Origin: Chlorobiaceae bacterium
Lineage (GTDB): Bacteria; Bacteroidota; Chlorobiia; Chlorobiales; Chlorobiaceae
Reading direction: 5' to 3'
Assembly (NCBI GenBank): GCA_013334225.1
Contig: JAAXXY010000001.1
Coordinates: 1-64,000, forward strand
DNA: 64,000 nt
The notes beneath the pieces are model-generated. The model was not told where the DNA came from and searched no databases. It worked only from the letters and a program-made list of their open reading frames with translations. A program made the translations under genes and the position numbers. Position 1 is the first letter of the stretch. Each line of letters opens with the position of its first letter. Below are positions 21,665 to 33,078 of this stretch, one piece after another.

Positions 21665-22216
21665 TTACTTGACGTTCAAGCGGTTCATTACCTTGTAAGT
21701 GAGGTCATTTTCAGGCAGTACGTAGAGTGAAACACCTTTGTCCACAATAACTGCATATCCTTCCTGCTGGGCAATAGCCTCAATGGCGCCGAACTCTTTC
21801 TGACGTATTGGAGCAAGCAGTTCCTGCTGCTTTTTCTCAACAACTCCGCCACGGCCGAACTTTTCCAACTGGTATTTTTCAATAGCCTGTCCTTTTCCGA
21901 TAAGCTCTTTTTCTTTCTGATCCCTGGCGGGTTTCGCCATGGATGCAGCCTGCTGCTTATAAGCCGCAACTGCTTTCTGGTATTCAATTTGCATGCGCTC
22001 GAGCTCTTTCTGAAGAGGTGCAACTGTCGCATCAAGTGTAGCTTTGGCCTGTTTTGTTTCCGGCATGAGCTGCATGATTTTTTCTGCATCTACAACACCG
22101 ACTTTTTCAGCTCCCTGGGCAGCAAATGTTTGAGGAACTGCAAAGACAAAGCTCGTGACAATCCCCATAATGATACGGCGTGACTTGGTCATAATTCTTT
22201 CTGAATTGTTCATCAA
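21665..22216 (-). CDS. OmpH/Skp family periplasmic chaperone
   Basis: Signal peptide, VGVVDAEKIMQLMPE, long coiled coil. Confidence 0.88.
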   Translation of the reverse strand: MMNNSERIMTKSRRIIMGIVTSFVFAVPQTFAAQGAEKVGVVDAEKIMQLMPETKQAKATLDATVAPLQKELERMQIEYQKAVAAYKQQAASMAKPARDQKEKELIGKGQAIEKYQLEKFGRGGVVEKKQQELLAPIRQKEFGAIEAIAQQEGYAVIVDKGVSLYVLPENDLTYKVMNRLNVK

Positions 22217-22362
22217 TAATCCTGTTTAAGGTGTTTTCATGTTATTTGGCCAAATTCGTATAACGTTTAAGTGATCACAATTATACATTCAAAAGTAATA
22301 ATTCCCCATAAAAAAACTATAAAAAGCCGAAAGAGCCTTGAAGTTGGCTATCAGAGTATTGG

Positions 22363-23496
22363 TCAACGGTATTTTTTCTGGAAAAACTGTCCGGGCAATT
22401 GGGTAATGGTACCTTTCAATTCCAGTTCGAAAAGATGGACAAGGAGAGTCGGGATATCAATGCCTGATTCAGCGGCGAGCACATCGATATGAAGGCAGTT
22501 TTTATCCATATGGCCAACGATTTCCTTTTCCAGGGGAGTAAGGCTCTCATCCGGCCGGGTGGTTAGCCGCTCCTGCTGCCCGGCAATACCTGTGCCGAAT
22601 TGCGGACCAAGTTCGGTTATAATGTCTGCGACGCTCACAACGGCTTTCGCTATACCTTTCTGGATAAGGTCGTTCGTTCCTCTCGATGTTTTTGAAAAAA
22701 TGTTACCCGGAACAGCAAATACTTCCCGGTTCTGTTCGAGCGCAGCAGCAGCGGTTATCAGTGAGCCACCTTTCAGATCGGATTCTATTACGAGTGTTCC
22801 TGAAGTCAATCCTGAAATGATTCGGTTCCTTTTAGGGAATTTTGCAGGTATAATTTCAGAACCGAGCCATTCTTCCGAAACAAGTGCACCCTGCTCGATG
22901 ATTTTCGGCCACAATGTGCCTTTCGGATCGGTATAGACACTGTCCACACCTCCGGCAAGGACGGCGACTGTGGTTCCTCCCGTTTCAAGAGCTGCAGCGT
23001 GTGCTGTCATGTCGATACCGTATGCCAGCCCGCTGAATATGACAAATCCTCTGCCGGTAAGCTCCCGGCAGAACATCGAGGTGCACTGTTTTCCGTATGG
23101 AGTCGCTTTTCTTGTTCCTACCACGGCTATTCCGGCTTTACCGAGGCATTGAGGATTTCCCCGGACAAAGAGACAGGGAGGAGGATCGTAAATTTCCCTG
23201 AGCAGGGAGGGGTAGAAAGGGTCGGACAGCGTCAGCAGACCGGCACCGATACGATCAAGCTTTACAAGCTGTTCTTCCGCGGCTTTTTCAGCATTGTCGA
23301 GCAGTTGCCGGTTACGGAAAAAATCATGGACCTGACGGGCCAGTGGCTCGCCGATTCCGTGTATCCGGGCAAGCATCCTGATATCGGCGAAAGGCAGGTC
23401 TTTCAGGTCAGGGAAATGGCTGGCAATAGCCTTGATTCTTGCCGGTCCGATGCCCGGAACAAGAGAGAGTAAAAGAAAGCGTTTACTGGTTTCCAT
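22363..23496 (-). CDS. dprA: DNA-processing protein DprA
   Basis: VVGTRKATPYGKQ, FSGLAYGIDMTAHAAAL, FPKRNRIISGLT. Confidence 0.95.
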   Translation of the reverse strand: METSKRFLLLSLVPGIGPARIKAIASHFPDLKDLPFADIRMLARIHGIGEPLARQVHDFFRNRQLLDNAEKAAEEQLVKLDRIGAGLLTLSDPFYPSLLREIYDPPPCLFVRGNPQCLGKAGIAVVGTRKATPYGKQCTSMFCRELTGRGFVIFSGLAYGIDMTAHAAALETGGTTVAVLAGGVDSVYTDPKGTLWPKIIEQGALVSEEWLGSEIIPAKFPKRNRIISGLTSGTLVIESDLKGGSLITAAAALEQNREVFAVPGNIFSKTSRGTNDLIQKGIAKAVVSVADIITELGPQFGTGIAGQQERLTTRPDESLTPLEKEIVGHMDKNCLHIDVLAAESGIDIPTLLVHLFELELKGTITQLPGQFFQKKYR

Positions 23497-23526
23497 GTCA
23501 ACATATGCCTGTCACGAACAAGCTTT

Positions 23527-24525
23527 TCAGAAATCCCTTTTCATGAGCATATTGGCAAACCCTTTAAGATACTCCCGGCCTTCCGCGTAGGGCAGCGAGT
23601 CAATTGCGCAGAGAGCTTCCTCGGTTGTGCGGTTGATGAGCTCCGCCGTTTCTTCAAGCACCCCGCAGCGCTCATAGACCGATTTCACTTCGGAAACTTT
23701 GTCCGGACTTATTCCCTTGTTGGTGAACACGGATTGCAGAAGATCATGGTCTTTGCCTGAAGTCAGCTCGAGAGAACGGAGCAGGAGGCAGGTTTTTTTA
23801 CCGTTTATGGTATCTCCGCCGGCAATTTTTCCTGATTTTCCGTCAGCTGCCATAATGTCAAGGTAATCATCCTGGATCTGGAAAGCTTTGCCGATATTTT
23901 CTCCGAAAATGACAAGGTTCCGCAGCTGTTCGTCAGTTCCATTTCCGGCTACGCCGCCGGCTTCGAGGGCAGCGGAAATAAGGCGCCCCGTTTTTTTTGC
24001 GATCATGTCGAGATAATCCGAGATGGTTGCATCCTGCTTGTTTTCAAGCTCCATATCGAGCGCCTGACCTTCGCAGATCGTGATATTGGCATGGTTGAGG
24101 ATATGGATCAGTTCCCTGTGCCTGCTGCTTTCCGCCTTGAGGGCAAGATCATAGGCATATGCGATCATCATGTCCCCGGTCAGGATAGCGGTATTGACAT
24201 TCCACTGCTTGTGAACGGTCGGTCTGCCGTGGCGAAGATCAGCCTGGTCCATGATATCGTCATGGATAAGGGTAAAATTATGCAGGATTTCTACTGCGAG
24301 GGCAACATTAATGGCATTTTCCGACGATCCGCACACCGCTTCCGAAGCGAGTAACGTCAGGAACGGTCGGATTCTCTTGCCCTTTCCATCGAGAATATAC
24401 CTTGCAGGGGCATATAGTGTATCAGGTTTTTCTATATCGAAGCAACGTGTGAGCGCCGAATTTATTCGAGCATGATAGAGGCGGTATTTCTGTTCGACGA
24501 GATCCTGTGTTATATGCATGTTCAT
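23527..24525 (-). CDS. Polyprenyl (geranylgeranyl-type) diphosphate synthase
   Basis: GKGKRIRPFLTLLA, LIHDDIMDQADLRHGRPTVH, FQIQDDYLDI. Confidence 0.93.
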   Translation of the reverse strand: MNMHITQDLVEQKYRLYHARINSALTRCFDIEKPDTLYAPARYILDGKGKRIRPFLTLLASEAVCGSSENAINVALAVEILHNFTLIHDDIMDQADLRHGRPTVHKQWNVNTAILTGDMMIAYAYDLALKAESSRHRELIHILNHANITICEGQALDMELENKQDATISDYLDMIAKKTGRLISAALEAGGVAGNGTDEQLRNLVIFGENIGKAFQIQDDYLDIMAADGKSGKIAGGDTINGKKTCLLLRSLELTSGKDHDLLQSVFTNKGISPDKVSEVKSVYERCGVLEETAELINRTTEEALCAIDSLPYAEGREYLKGFANMLMKRDF

Positions 24526-24532
24526 ACTGAAA

Positions 24533-25606
24533 TCAAGGTTTTATAAAAAGGTGTTTATTCCTGAGCTGTTCTATTGTGGCTGCACCGCTGAGGAACATGA
24601 CCGCTCTGAGATCGTTCAGCCAGGTTTCAATGGTTTTTTCGAGGTTCTCCGCATGGAGGGCCTTGAGTATCTGTCCGGCGGATGCCGCGATACGGGCACC
24701 GAGCACCAGGGATTTTGCTATATCGATTCCCGATGAAATGCCGCCTGAAGCTACAACTTCAAAACCGGCGTGTTCCGGAAACTCATTTTTCAGTTCATTC
24801 ATGGCAGCCAGGCATTGTGCCGTAGGTATGCCCCAGTTCAGCAGTTCATCGAGAGCTTCGAGGCTGAAACGGCTTTCCTGGCCGAACTGTCTGGTATAAC
24901 GGACCTCCTCGACTTTCTGCCAGCTGATCCCCCCGGCTCCGGCAACATCGATAACCTTTACGCCTGCCTGCAGAAGTTTATGTGCGGCTGATTTGGAAAT
25001 ACCGCAGCCGACCTCTTTGGCAATGACAGGTACCGGAATGGTGGCGGTGATATTGCCCAGTTGTTCGAGAACATGCCGGAAATCGGTATTTCCTTCGGGT
25101 TGAAAAAGCTCCTGGGCGGGGTTCAGATGCACAATCAGGCCATCGGCTTCCAGCATGTCGAGCATGGTGCTGATTTCCTCCCTGCTCAATCCCCTTGCAA
25201 CCTCGGGCGCACCGATATTGGCGAAAATCTGGACGGAAGGAGCGTATTTCCGGACAATCGAAAAACTTTCCCGGTATGATGCATTTTCAAGTGCCTGGCG
25301 CATACTGCCGACACCGAGAGGAATACGGAAATGTTCGGCAGCCTCGGCGAGGCGCTGATTGAGACGGGAGGCAGCACTGTATCCACCGGTCATTGACGAG
25401 ATCATGAAAGGTGCGCCGATTTTTCTTCCGAGAAATGTTGTCGAGAGATCTATTTGAGCGAAAGAAATTTCAGGAAGGGCATTATGAACGAATTCATATC
25501 GTTCAAAGCCGGTGGTTTTGCCATTGAATCCAACATCCTGATGCAGGCATATTTCAACATGGCTATGCTTCCGTTCGATTGTTATATTGTCCGTTCTCTC
25601 TATCAT
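24533..25606 (-). CDS. fni: Type 2 isopentenyl-diphosphate delta-isomerase
   Basis: [32 protein letters not shown]; internal ATG 25606 preferred over ORF-track start 25723. Confidence 0.92.
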   Translation of the reverse strand: MIERTDNITIERKHSHVEICLHQDVGFNGKTTGFERYEFVHNALPEISFAQIDLSTTFLGRKIGAPFMISSMTGGYSAASRLNQRLAEAAEHFRIPLGVGSMRQALENASYRESFSIVRKYAPSVQIFANIGAPEVARGLSREEISTMLDMLEADGLIVHLNPAQELFQPEGNTDFRHVLEQLGNITATIPVPVIAKEVGCGISKSAAHKLLQAGVKVIDVAGAGGISWQKVEEVRYTRQFGQESRFSLEALDELLNWGIPTAQCLAAMNELKNEFPEHAGFEVVASGGISSGIDIAKSLVLGARIAASAGQILKALHAENLEKTIETWLNDLRAVMFLSGAATIEQLRNKHLFIKP

Positions 25607-25710
25607 GCGGACGGGATATGTTAAGCTTGTTGGATTTGTTATACTTGTGGAAAAATAAAAGGTAATAAAAATATCCGATATCTTTCTCTGCATCAACATA
25701 TACGCCGAGA

Positions 25711-26979
25711 ATGCTGAAAACATTGTTCAATATCGCCGTCCGTCACCTGGTCGGCCGCCGCAGGCAGACACTGACAACTATTTTTGGTGTTGCGGTCAGC
25801 ACCATGGTACTTATCACGACCAATTCACTGACCCGTGGTCTGCTTGATTCTTTCATAGATACGATTGTCAACGTGGCGCCCCACATCACGATCAAAGGGG
25901 AAAAAATTAATCCCGTGCCGGTCAATGTCATCGAGGCTGTCAAACCCTCATCGATAGCGTTTGTCGATAACAATATCAAAAAACAGGATCGTGATGAAGT
26001 GATCAATTACCGCCAGATCCTCGGTCTGCTGGGATCGCGGGAATACAGTAAACGCGTGCTTGCAGCTTCGCCTTACGTCGATTCACAGGTAATGGCTGTC
26101 AAAGGAAGCCTCAATGAGTCTCTGCTTCTGAAAGGTATTCTCTTAGAAAAGGAAGATGCTATCAGCGGAATCCGGAAAAAACTGGTTCGTGGAGAGATCT
26201 CCATGTTCGAGAAAACGCCAAACGCTCTCCTTGTCGGCCGTACTGTTGCGAATAATATGGGCCTTGAGGTCAATGACAACATTACAATTATTCCTTCTTC
26301 GGGAAAAAGCCTGCAGTGTAAAGTAGCCGGTATCTTTTTTTCAGGTGTCAATGTTGTCGACAACAGTGTTTTTGTCTCCCTCAAGCTCGGGCAGATCATT
26401 GAAGGAATGCCGGTAAACAAGGTTACCGGGATTTCTCTCAAGGTCAGTACTCCACTCGACGACGAACCCCTGGCAAAGGAACTGGAACATGCTACGGGTT
26501 ACCGCTGCATAACCTGGCAGGAAGAGAGCGCAAGCATTCTTTCTCTCTTCGCTCGTATCGGATATATCGTCTTTTCGCTGGTGGCTTTTGTGGGAGTTGT
26601 TTCCGGATTCGGAGTGGCCAATATTCTTGTCACTACGGTATTCGAGAAGAGCAGGGACATTGCCATCATGAAATCATTCGGATTTTCAGCTTCACAGATT
26701 ATTTTCCTCTTCGTTCTTGAAGGTTTCATGGTCGGTCTGGCCGGAGCGCTTACGGGAGGAGTGCTGGCTGTCGGTTCCATAAGCGTGTTGGCTAACCTTC
26801 CCATCGAAAGTTCACAGGGACCTCTTACCAAAACAGGCTTCAGCATGTCTTACAACCCGATCTATTTTTTGCTTGTCATAGGGGTGACTGTTCTCATCAG
26901 CACGCTTGCCGCTATTCTGCCTTCTGCACGGGCTGCAAGGCTTGAACCGGTCAGTGTACTCAGGGACAGCAGTCTGTAG
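25711..26979 (+). CDS. ABC transporter permease, FtsX/LolC-E-like
   Basis: N-terminal [30 protein letters not shown]; large extracytoplasmic domain; C-terminal FtsX TM block. Confidence 0.9.
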   Translation: MLKTLFNIAVRHLVGRRRQTLTTIFGVAVSTMVLITTNSLTRGLLDSFIDTIVNVAPHITIKGEKINPVPVNVIEAVKPSSIAFVDNNIKKQDRDEVINYRQILGLLGSREYSKRVLAASPYVDSQVMAVKGSLNESLLLKGILLEKEDAISGIRKKLVRGEISMFEKTPNALLVGRTVANNMGLEVNDNITIIPSSGKSLQCKVAGIFFSGVNVVDNSVFVSLKLGQIIEGMPVNKVTGISLKVSTPLDDEPLAKELEHATGYRCITWQEESASILSLFARIGYIVFSLVAFVGVVSGFGVANILVTTVFEKSRDIAIMKSFGFSASQIIFLFVLEGFMVGLAGALTGGVLAVGSISVLANLPIESSQGPLTKTGFSMSYNPIYFLLVIGVTVLISTLAAILPSARAARLEPVSVLRDSSL

Positions 26980-28789
26980 ATACCGTCTGTTCAGGATGCT
27001 GCAGGAGGTAAAGTTTATAATAGAGACCTCTTTTTGCAAGCAGTTCCTGGTGGTTTCCCGTTTCCCTGATGACTCCCTTGTGCAGGACGATAATCCTGTC
27101 GGCTTTCTGAACGGTGGATAGCCTGTGTGCGATGATGATCGATGTCCGGTTGCTCATGAGGTGCGCGGTTGCCGCATCGATCAGGATTTCCGTTTCGGTA
27201 TCGACCGAACTGGTAGCTTCATCCAGCACAAGAATCTGTGGATTGTACAGAAGCGCGCGGACAAATGCGATCAACTGTTTCTGTCCTGATGAGAGGCCGG
27301 TTCCGTTTTCAAGGACGCGGTAATCATAGCCGCCGGGTAGTTGACTGATAAAACGGTCGGCGCCGACTATCCGTGCAGCCTCGCGTATTTTTTCTTCCGG
27401 AATATCAGGGTTTCCGAATGCGAGGTTTTCCCTGATGGTTCCTGAAAAAAGAAATACATCCTGCATGACCACACCTACCAGTTTTCTCAGGGCGTGTTCT
27501 TCAATGTCCTGCAGATGAATGCCGTCGAACGTTACTGATCCTTTTGAATACGTGTAAAGTTTCGAGAGAATATTGATAATAGTGGTTTTCCCGCTTCCGG
27601 TTGCCCCGACTATCGCAATTTTTTCCCCATGCCTGATTTCGAACGAAATGTCTTTAAGAACCCAGTTTTCCTCGTCGTAAGCGAACCAGACATTTTCGAA
27701 CCTGATACACTCGCAAAAAGACGAAGGAGCGGCAAGGCTGATACGGCTCTCAATACCCTGTTTTTCATCAAGCAGTTTGATAATGCGGTCGGAACTTGCG
27801 ATAGCGGTCTGAATGACGTTGAACCTGTCGGACAGATGCTGCAGAGGGCGGAAAAAAAGCCAGATATACTGAACGAAAGAGATAACCACCCCGATGGTGA
27901 GATCGGCCTTTATCAGGCGGATGCCGCTGTACCATATCACCAGAGCTGCCGCAATGGAGCTGAGCACTTCAATAAGCGGGTAATAGATCGAAAAGTACAT
28001 GACGGTCCTGATATTTGCGTCCCTGTAGTCTCCGACTATAGCCGCATATTTTTCCGATTCCCGGTGTTCCCTGTTGAACAGCTGAACTATGGACATACCG
28101 GTAATATGTTCCTGGAAAAAGGTATTCATTCTTGCAAGGTGGGTGAGTACATCCTGAAAAGCAACCCTGACTTTATTTTTGAATGTTATGGTTGCATAAA
28201 CCATGAGAGGAAGGATTGAGAGCACGATCAGGGTAAGCTGCCAATCGATCCAGATCATCAGGACTACGATGAAAAAGAGCTGCAGGAGGTCTCCGAGAAT
28301 GGTGATGATGCCGCTCGACAGCATCTCGTTCAGCGATTCGACATCATTGGTGGTTCTGGTAATCAGTCTTCCGATCGGGTTCCGGTCGAAAAACCTTGCC
28401 GGCAGTTTCTGCAGATGGCTGAATATATCCCTGCGAAGATCAAAAACGGCTTTCTGGCCGATTATCGATGTCAGCCACGTCACGATATACTGCCTGAAAC
28501 CATCAAGAACAATAACCCCTGCAAGAATGACGCTGATCATTGTCAGGCCCCGGATATTACCGTGTGCCATATAGTTGTCAACAGCGATCTTCGTAAGATA
28601 AGGCCTGAGCGGCCCGAGGAAGGAGCCTGCGATGGTGACTGCTATCGCCGTGGCAACAAGCGTTCTGTATGGTTTGATATAGGTTATCAGGCGCGAAATG
28701 ATATAAAGGTCCACCGACCCTTTTTTCTTCTTTTGAAGGGTATCGTCCTGCTGGGTTGTGAAACTTTTCCTTTTCGGGCTCTGGCTCAT
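26960..28789 (-). CDS. ABC exporter, TM + ATPase fusion (MsbA/MdlB-like)
   Basis: GATGSGKTTIINIL Walker A, LSSGQKQL signature, LVLDEATSSVD Walker B. Confidence 0.95.
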   Translation of the reverse strand: MSQSPKRKSFTTQQDDTLQKKKKGSVDLYIISRLITYIKPYRTLVATAIAVTIAGSFLGPLRPYLTKIAVDNYMAHGNIRGLTMISVILAGVIVLDGFRQYIVTWLTSIIGQKAVFDLRRDIFSHLQKLPARFFDRNPIGRLITRTTNDVESLNEMLSSGIITILGDLLQLFFIVVLMIWIDWQLTLIVLSILPLMVYATITFKNKVRVAFQDVLTHLARMNTFFQEHITGMSIVQLFNREHRESEKYAAIVGDYRDANIRTVMYFSIYYPLIEVLSSIAAALVIWYSGIRLIKADLTIGVVISFVQYIWLFFRPLQHLSDRFNVIQTAIASSDRIIKLLDEKQGIESRISLAAPSSFCECIRFENVWFAYDEENWVLKDISFEIRHGEKIAIVGATGSGKTTIINILSKLYTYSKGSVTFDGIHLQDIEEHALRKLVGVVMQDVFLFSGTIRENLAFGNPDIPEEKIREAARIVGADRFISQLPGGYDYRVLENGTGLSSGQKQLIAFVRALLYNPQILVLDEATSSVDTETEILIDAATAHLMSNRTSIIIAHRLSTVQKADRIIVLHKGVIRETGNHQELLAKRGLYYKLYLLQHPEQTVSTDCCP

Positions 28790-28826
28790 GTATTTCTTTC
28801 TAAGCGATCTGTTCTGTTCCCGGCGA

Positions 28827-30251
28827 TCATTTCACGGGGATTCTCTCTTCAATGTTCCGTTTCAGCAGGCAGGCAAGTTCTTCTGCCCGGGCTTTCGAAG
28901 GAGCTTCCGCATAGATCCGGACAATCGGTTCCGTATTTGAAGGCCTCAGATGCACCCAGCTGTCCTCGAAATCAAGTTTCAGTCCGTCGATGGTACTGGT
29001 TTCCGCAGAAGGATACAGACCGGCAATCTCGGAAAAAATAGTTTCGAGCGAATCCCGGCCTTTCGATCCGATATCGATTTTCTGCTTTGACATGAAATAG
29101 TCAGGGAACTTTTGTCTGAACTGTGAAAGCTTTCCGCCTCTGTTTTCCTCGCGCCAGAGAGTGAATGCCTGGACAAACAATGCTATTCCGGCAAGGGCAT
29201 CACGGCCGTAATGGAGCTCGGGCAGGATAACTCCGCCGTTACCTTCTCCGCCAATGACCGCCTGTTTTTCCTTCATGACTTCAGTGACATTGGCTTCGCC
29301 GACTTTTGCGCTGTAGCAAGGGACCCCATGCCATGCCGCGATATCCCGAAGCGCGCGGCTGCTGGAAAGATTGTTCGCGACAGGTCCGTTTCTGTGCCTG
29401 AGATAGAAATCGGCACAGGTAACCAGGGTATACTCTTCTCCGAATAACGATCCGTCTTCACAAATCAAGGCAAGCCGGTCTACATCCGGATCGACGACAA
29501 GGGCAAAATCGCAGCCGCTTTCCCTCAGCGTCGCGATCGTTGCCGTAAGGTTTTCCTCTATCGGCTCAGGGTTGCGGGGGAACAGGCCGTTTCCTTTGCA
29601 GGCAACTTCCCTGACCTGTTCAATACCGAGCTTCCTGCAGAGCCTGGGGACGATCGAATATCCCGCCCCTTCCACACAATCCACCAGAACCCTGAAATGC
29701 TGGGCGGCGATAGCATCAGTGTCAACCCACGGGCGTTCAAGGATTTTATCGATATGTACATCATCATACCGGTCGCTCTGCTGCACGGAGCCGATTTTAT
29801 CCCATGAGGCAGTGTAAAAAAGTTCTTTTTCAGCAATATCGAGCAGTTCCCCGAGCTCTTCGGCATTCAGGAATTCTCCCTTGTGGTTCAGCATTTTCAG
29901 TGCGTTCCATGCAACGGGGTTGTGCGAAGCTGTAATGATCAGTCCTCCATCCGCATTTTCTCCGGGCACAGCCAGTTCGACTGTCGGTGTCGTTGCAATA
30001 CCGAGGTCCGTCACATCGCATCCACAAAGTACAAGGGCATTGCTGACAAGATCGCCGATCGCCTTGCCGGTAGGCCTCGTGTCCCGACCGATAACGATCC
30101 TCGGTTTTGCGGTCTCGGGTGCATTTATACGCTGCTGTTTCCTGCGGGTAACCCAGGATGCGAAAGCCATGGCAAATGCCGTGAGATTTTTCGGGGTCAG
30201 GCTTTCGCCTACAATACCCCTGATACCGGAAACGCTGATCATCAGGCTCAT
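28827..30251 (-). CDS. glmM: Phosphoglucosamine mutase-type phosphohexomutase
   Basis: [49 protein letters not shown]. Confidence 0.9.
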   Translation of the reverse strand: MSLMISVSGIRGIVGESLTPKNLTAFAMAFASWVTRRKQQRINAPETAKPRIVIGRDTRPTGKAIGDLVSNALVLCGCDVTDLGIATTPTVELAVPGENADGGLIITASHNPVAWNALKMLNHKGEFLNAEELGELLDIAEKELFYTASWDKIGSVQQSDRYDDVHIDKILERPWVDTDAIAAQHFRVLVDCVEGAGYSIVPRLCRKLGIEQVREVACKGNGLFPRNPEPIEENLTATIATLRESGCDFALVVDPDVDRLALICEDGSLFGEEYTLVTCADFYLRHRNGPVANNLSSSRALRDIAAWHGVPCYSAKVGEANVTEVMKEKQAVIGGEGNGGVILPELHYGRDALAGIALFVQAFTLWREENRGGKLSQFRQKFPDYFMSKQKIDIGSKGRDSLETIFSEIAGLYPSAETSTIDGLKLDFEDSWVHLRPSNTEPIVRIYAEAPSKARAEELACLLKRNIEERIPVK

Positions 30252-30512
30252 AACGGTTCGATTAATTGTGTTGGAATAATGCAGCCAAATATACTGAAAA
30301 AGTGGGGGAAAGTCACCGGAGGTATATAGATGTATACGATATCGACTGTTCTCCATTGCATGACGGAGGAGACCGGAGAATGTCCTGATATCCGTCCGGA
30401 TTTTTGTTGTTTAACTTTTGATTTCTTGCTTGTTTCTTATATATTGAAAGCCTTTTGTTATGGATCAAGTATTCCTTGATAAAAATTCTATTTATTTTAA
30501 CAGCAACCGTAT

Positions 30513-30788
30513 ATGCCTTTACACAAATCCGCTGAAAAAAGACTGCGGCAGTCGGAAAGAAGAAATGCCAGGAACAGAGCGAGAAAGAAAGAACTCAAGG
30601 TCCTTGTGAAAAATATGCAGAAGCTCATTGACACCCGTGCAGACAAGGCGGACGTTGAAGTTGCTTATCGCTCGGTTGTTCAGAAGCTCGATCGCCTCGG
30701 TGTGAAAAATTACATTCATGCGAACAAGGCATCCCGAAAAAAATCCCAGTTGACCCGTCTTTTCAATAATTACACGAAAGCCGAGTAA
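30513..30788 (+). CDS. rpsT: 30S ribosomal protein S20
   Basis: [41 protein letters not shown]. Confidence 0.97.
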   Translation: MPLHKSAEKRLRQSERRNARNRARKKELKVLVKNMQKLIDTRADKADVEVAYRSVVQKLDRLGVKNYIHANKASRKKSQLTRLFNNYTKAE

Positions 30789-30902
30789 GAGCTTGCAATC
30801 GTTGTACGGTCGCTACTGATTTTCATTCTCAGACATCCTGCATGAAAATACTGCACCCTGAAGTGTGCGGTTTTCTTATGCAGGGTTTCCATATCAGCTC
30901 TC

Positions 30903-31508
30903 ATGTTTGCATATTTTCGAGGCAGGCTGGTTTCGGTCCTGCCGGAAGAGGCTGTCGTGGAAGTTTCCGGTATCGGTTACCGCTTCCTGATTTCCGCCAA
31001 CACAAAACGACGCTTGCCTGAACCCGGCAATGAAGTCTTTTTGTTTTCTCATCTTGCCGTCAGGGAGGATGCCTTTCAGCTTTACGGCTTTTCAACCCAG
31101 GAAGAACGGCAATTGTTCCGCTTGTTGCTGCTTACATCAGGAGTTGGCCCCAAGCTTGCTCTTGCCGTATTGTCGGGACTGGAAGTACAGGCAGTTCATG
31201 AGGCTATCCTTGCAAATACACCCGAACGGCTTTATGGAATAAGCGGTGTAGGTAAAAAAACCGCGGCAAGGATAATTCTGGAACTGCGCGATAAAATCCT
31301 GAAACTATCTCCGCTTTCGGGTATTTCAGCCGCCGGATCGGCACAAGCTTCACAGATGAGAGACGATGCCGTCAATGCACTGGTCACTCTCGGGTTTTCC
31401 CGTACCGTCGTTCAGAAAGCAGTTACCGCAATCCTTGAACAGAATGCCGGGCACACGGTCGAAGATATCATCAAGTCCACTCTTGTTTCAATTCACAATG
31501 CTCAGTAA
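30903..31508 (+). CDS. ruvA: Holliday junction DNA helicase RuvA
   Basis: [56 protein letters not shown]. Confidence 0.96.
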   Translation: MFAYFRGRLVSVLPEEAVVEVSGIGYRFLISANTKRRLPEPGNEVFLFSHLAVREDAFQLYGFSTQEERQLFRLLLLTSGVGPKLALAVLSGLEVQAVHEAILANTPERLYGISGVGKKTAARIILELRDKILKLSPLSGISAAGSAQASQMRDDAVNALVTLGFSRTVVQKAVTAILEQNAGHTVEDIIKSTLVSIHNAQ

Positions 31509-31514
31509 ACACCG

Positions 31515-32795
31515 GTGACTTATCAGGAAGCTCTCGATTTTCTTTTTCCCCTTCACAGGTTCGGCATGAAACCCGGTCTCGAGCGTGTTCTGGAACTCAT
31601 GGAAGTTCTCTGCTCGCCTCACGAACGTCTTGGTAAGGTTATACATATCGCAGGGACCAACGGGAAAGGTACCGTGGCAGCTGCAACAGCCTCTATTTTT
31701 CAGACAGCAGGCAGGAAGACGGCTTTGTATACTTCACCTCATTTCGTCGATTTTACCGAAAGGATCCGCATTGACGGGCAACAGATCCCGAGGGAAAAGG
31801 TTGCATATTATTGCTCAAAGCTCAGAGAAAGCGTGATTGAAAAGCATGCAACTTTTTTTGAGGCAACGACCGCGATCGCGTTTGCCTGGTTTGCCGATGA
31901 GGGGGTAGAGTGTTCAGTGATCGAAACGGGTATGGGCGGCCGTCTCGATGCAACCAATATCGTCAGGTCAGATTATGCGGTTATTACAAGTATTGGGCTT
32001 GACCATACAGCCTGGCTGGGCGGCACCGTTTCAGATATAGCAGCAGAAAAAGCCGCCATTATCAAAAAAGGGTGCCGTGTATTTACGGCTGTTGAAAATC
32101 CGGATGCGTTTCAGCCGATTGCCCGGCAGGCTGCCATGTGCGATGCCCCGATATGTATTGCCGGAAGGGATGCTGTCTACCGTGTCGTCAATTCGGAAGA
32201 AATATCGATTGAGATCGCAATCAGAACAGCCAGACAGAATTATAATACATTGAGAGCGCCTCTTACAGGATCATTTCATGCTGCCAACCTTACCCTTGCC
32301 GTTATGGTGGCTGAAGATGCCGGTATCGATCCCGTGCATATTCAAGCCGGAATTGAACGGCTGAAACAGACCGGCTACAGGGGGCGGCTTGAAAAGATAA
32401 GTAAAAATCCGGCACTGTTTCTCGATGTTTCGCATAATCCGGATGGCATGCGCGAGACAGTCAATGCACTGCTTCCGTTCCGGCATGCCTATCAGGAGGT
32501 TTACATCATGCTCGGGTTGGCTTCCGACAAGGATGCGCTGTCGATTGTAAAAGAGCTGTGCCGTCTCGGCGGTTCGTTTGTCACAGTTGCCATTCCTTCC
32601 GAACGAAGCATTTCCCCGGATGAACTTGGTGCAATATGCAGAAACGAGAGGGTTCCCGCGGTTGTCTTTGAAAGCGGAAAGGAAGGTTTGCACTATCTCA
32701 ATGAAAAGGCGAAGCCCGGAGATCTGGTTCTCGTGACAGGTTCGTTTTATCTTGCAGGAGATATTATTTCACAATATGATAAAGCGATTTGTTGA
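31515..32795 (+). CDS. folC: Folylpolyglutamate/dihydrofolate synthase
   Basis: HIAGTNGKGTVAAATASIF, ETGMGGRLDATN, SIGLDHTAWLG. Confidence 0.95.
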   Translation: MTYQEALDFLFPLHRFGMKPGLERVLELMEVLCSPHERLGKVIHIAGTNGKGTVAAATASIFQTAGRKTALYTSPHFVDFTERIRIDGQQIPREKVAYYCSKLRESVIEKHATFFEATTAIAFAWFADEGVECSVIETGMGGRLDATNIVRSDYAVITSIGLDHTAWLGGTVSDIAAEKAAIIKKGCRVFTAVENPDAFQPIARQAAMCDAPICIAGRDAVYRVVNSEEISIEIAIRTARQNYNTLRAPLTGSFHAANLTLAVMVAEDAGIDPVHIQAGIERLKQTGYRGRLEKISKNPALFLDVSHNPDGMRETVNALLPFRHAYQEVYIMLGLASDKDALSIVKELCRLGGSFVTVAIPSERSISPDELGAICRNERVPAVVFESGKEGLHYLNEKAKPGDLVLVTGSFYLAGDIISQYDKAIC

Positions 32796-33078
32796 GTCGT
32801 ATTTTTTTATGGAAATATTTTATATTGGAAGCAGGCTCACAAAAATATCCATTTGCGACAGGGAACATCCCGTTGCTTTAATCCTTGTTTGTGCTTATCC
32901 CTTTTACAAGAATAGATTGTCATCCCCTGTCATCTTCTTTGTCCTGCTTTCATGTTATATCGCAAGGCGTTACAAATGCTGTCCGTTAATTATTCCGGGC
33001 ATGCCCTTCTGAATTCCTGAATGTTCAGTAATGGTGTGCTTGCCGGCTTATATTTCGTTGCTTATCAAATAACAAGCG

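Noticed and set aside
32752-33012. 86-aa ORF between folC and rho
   Set aside because: Cys/Phe-rich, no motif, overlaps the folC 3' end; likely AT-rich leader sequence.
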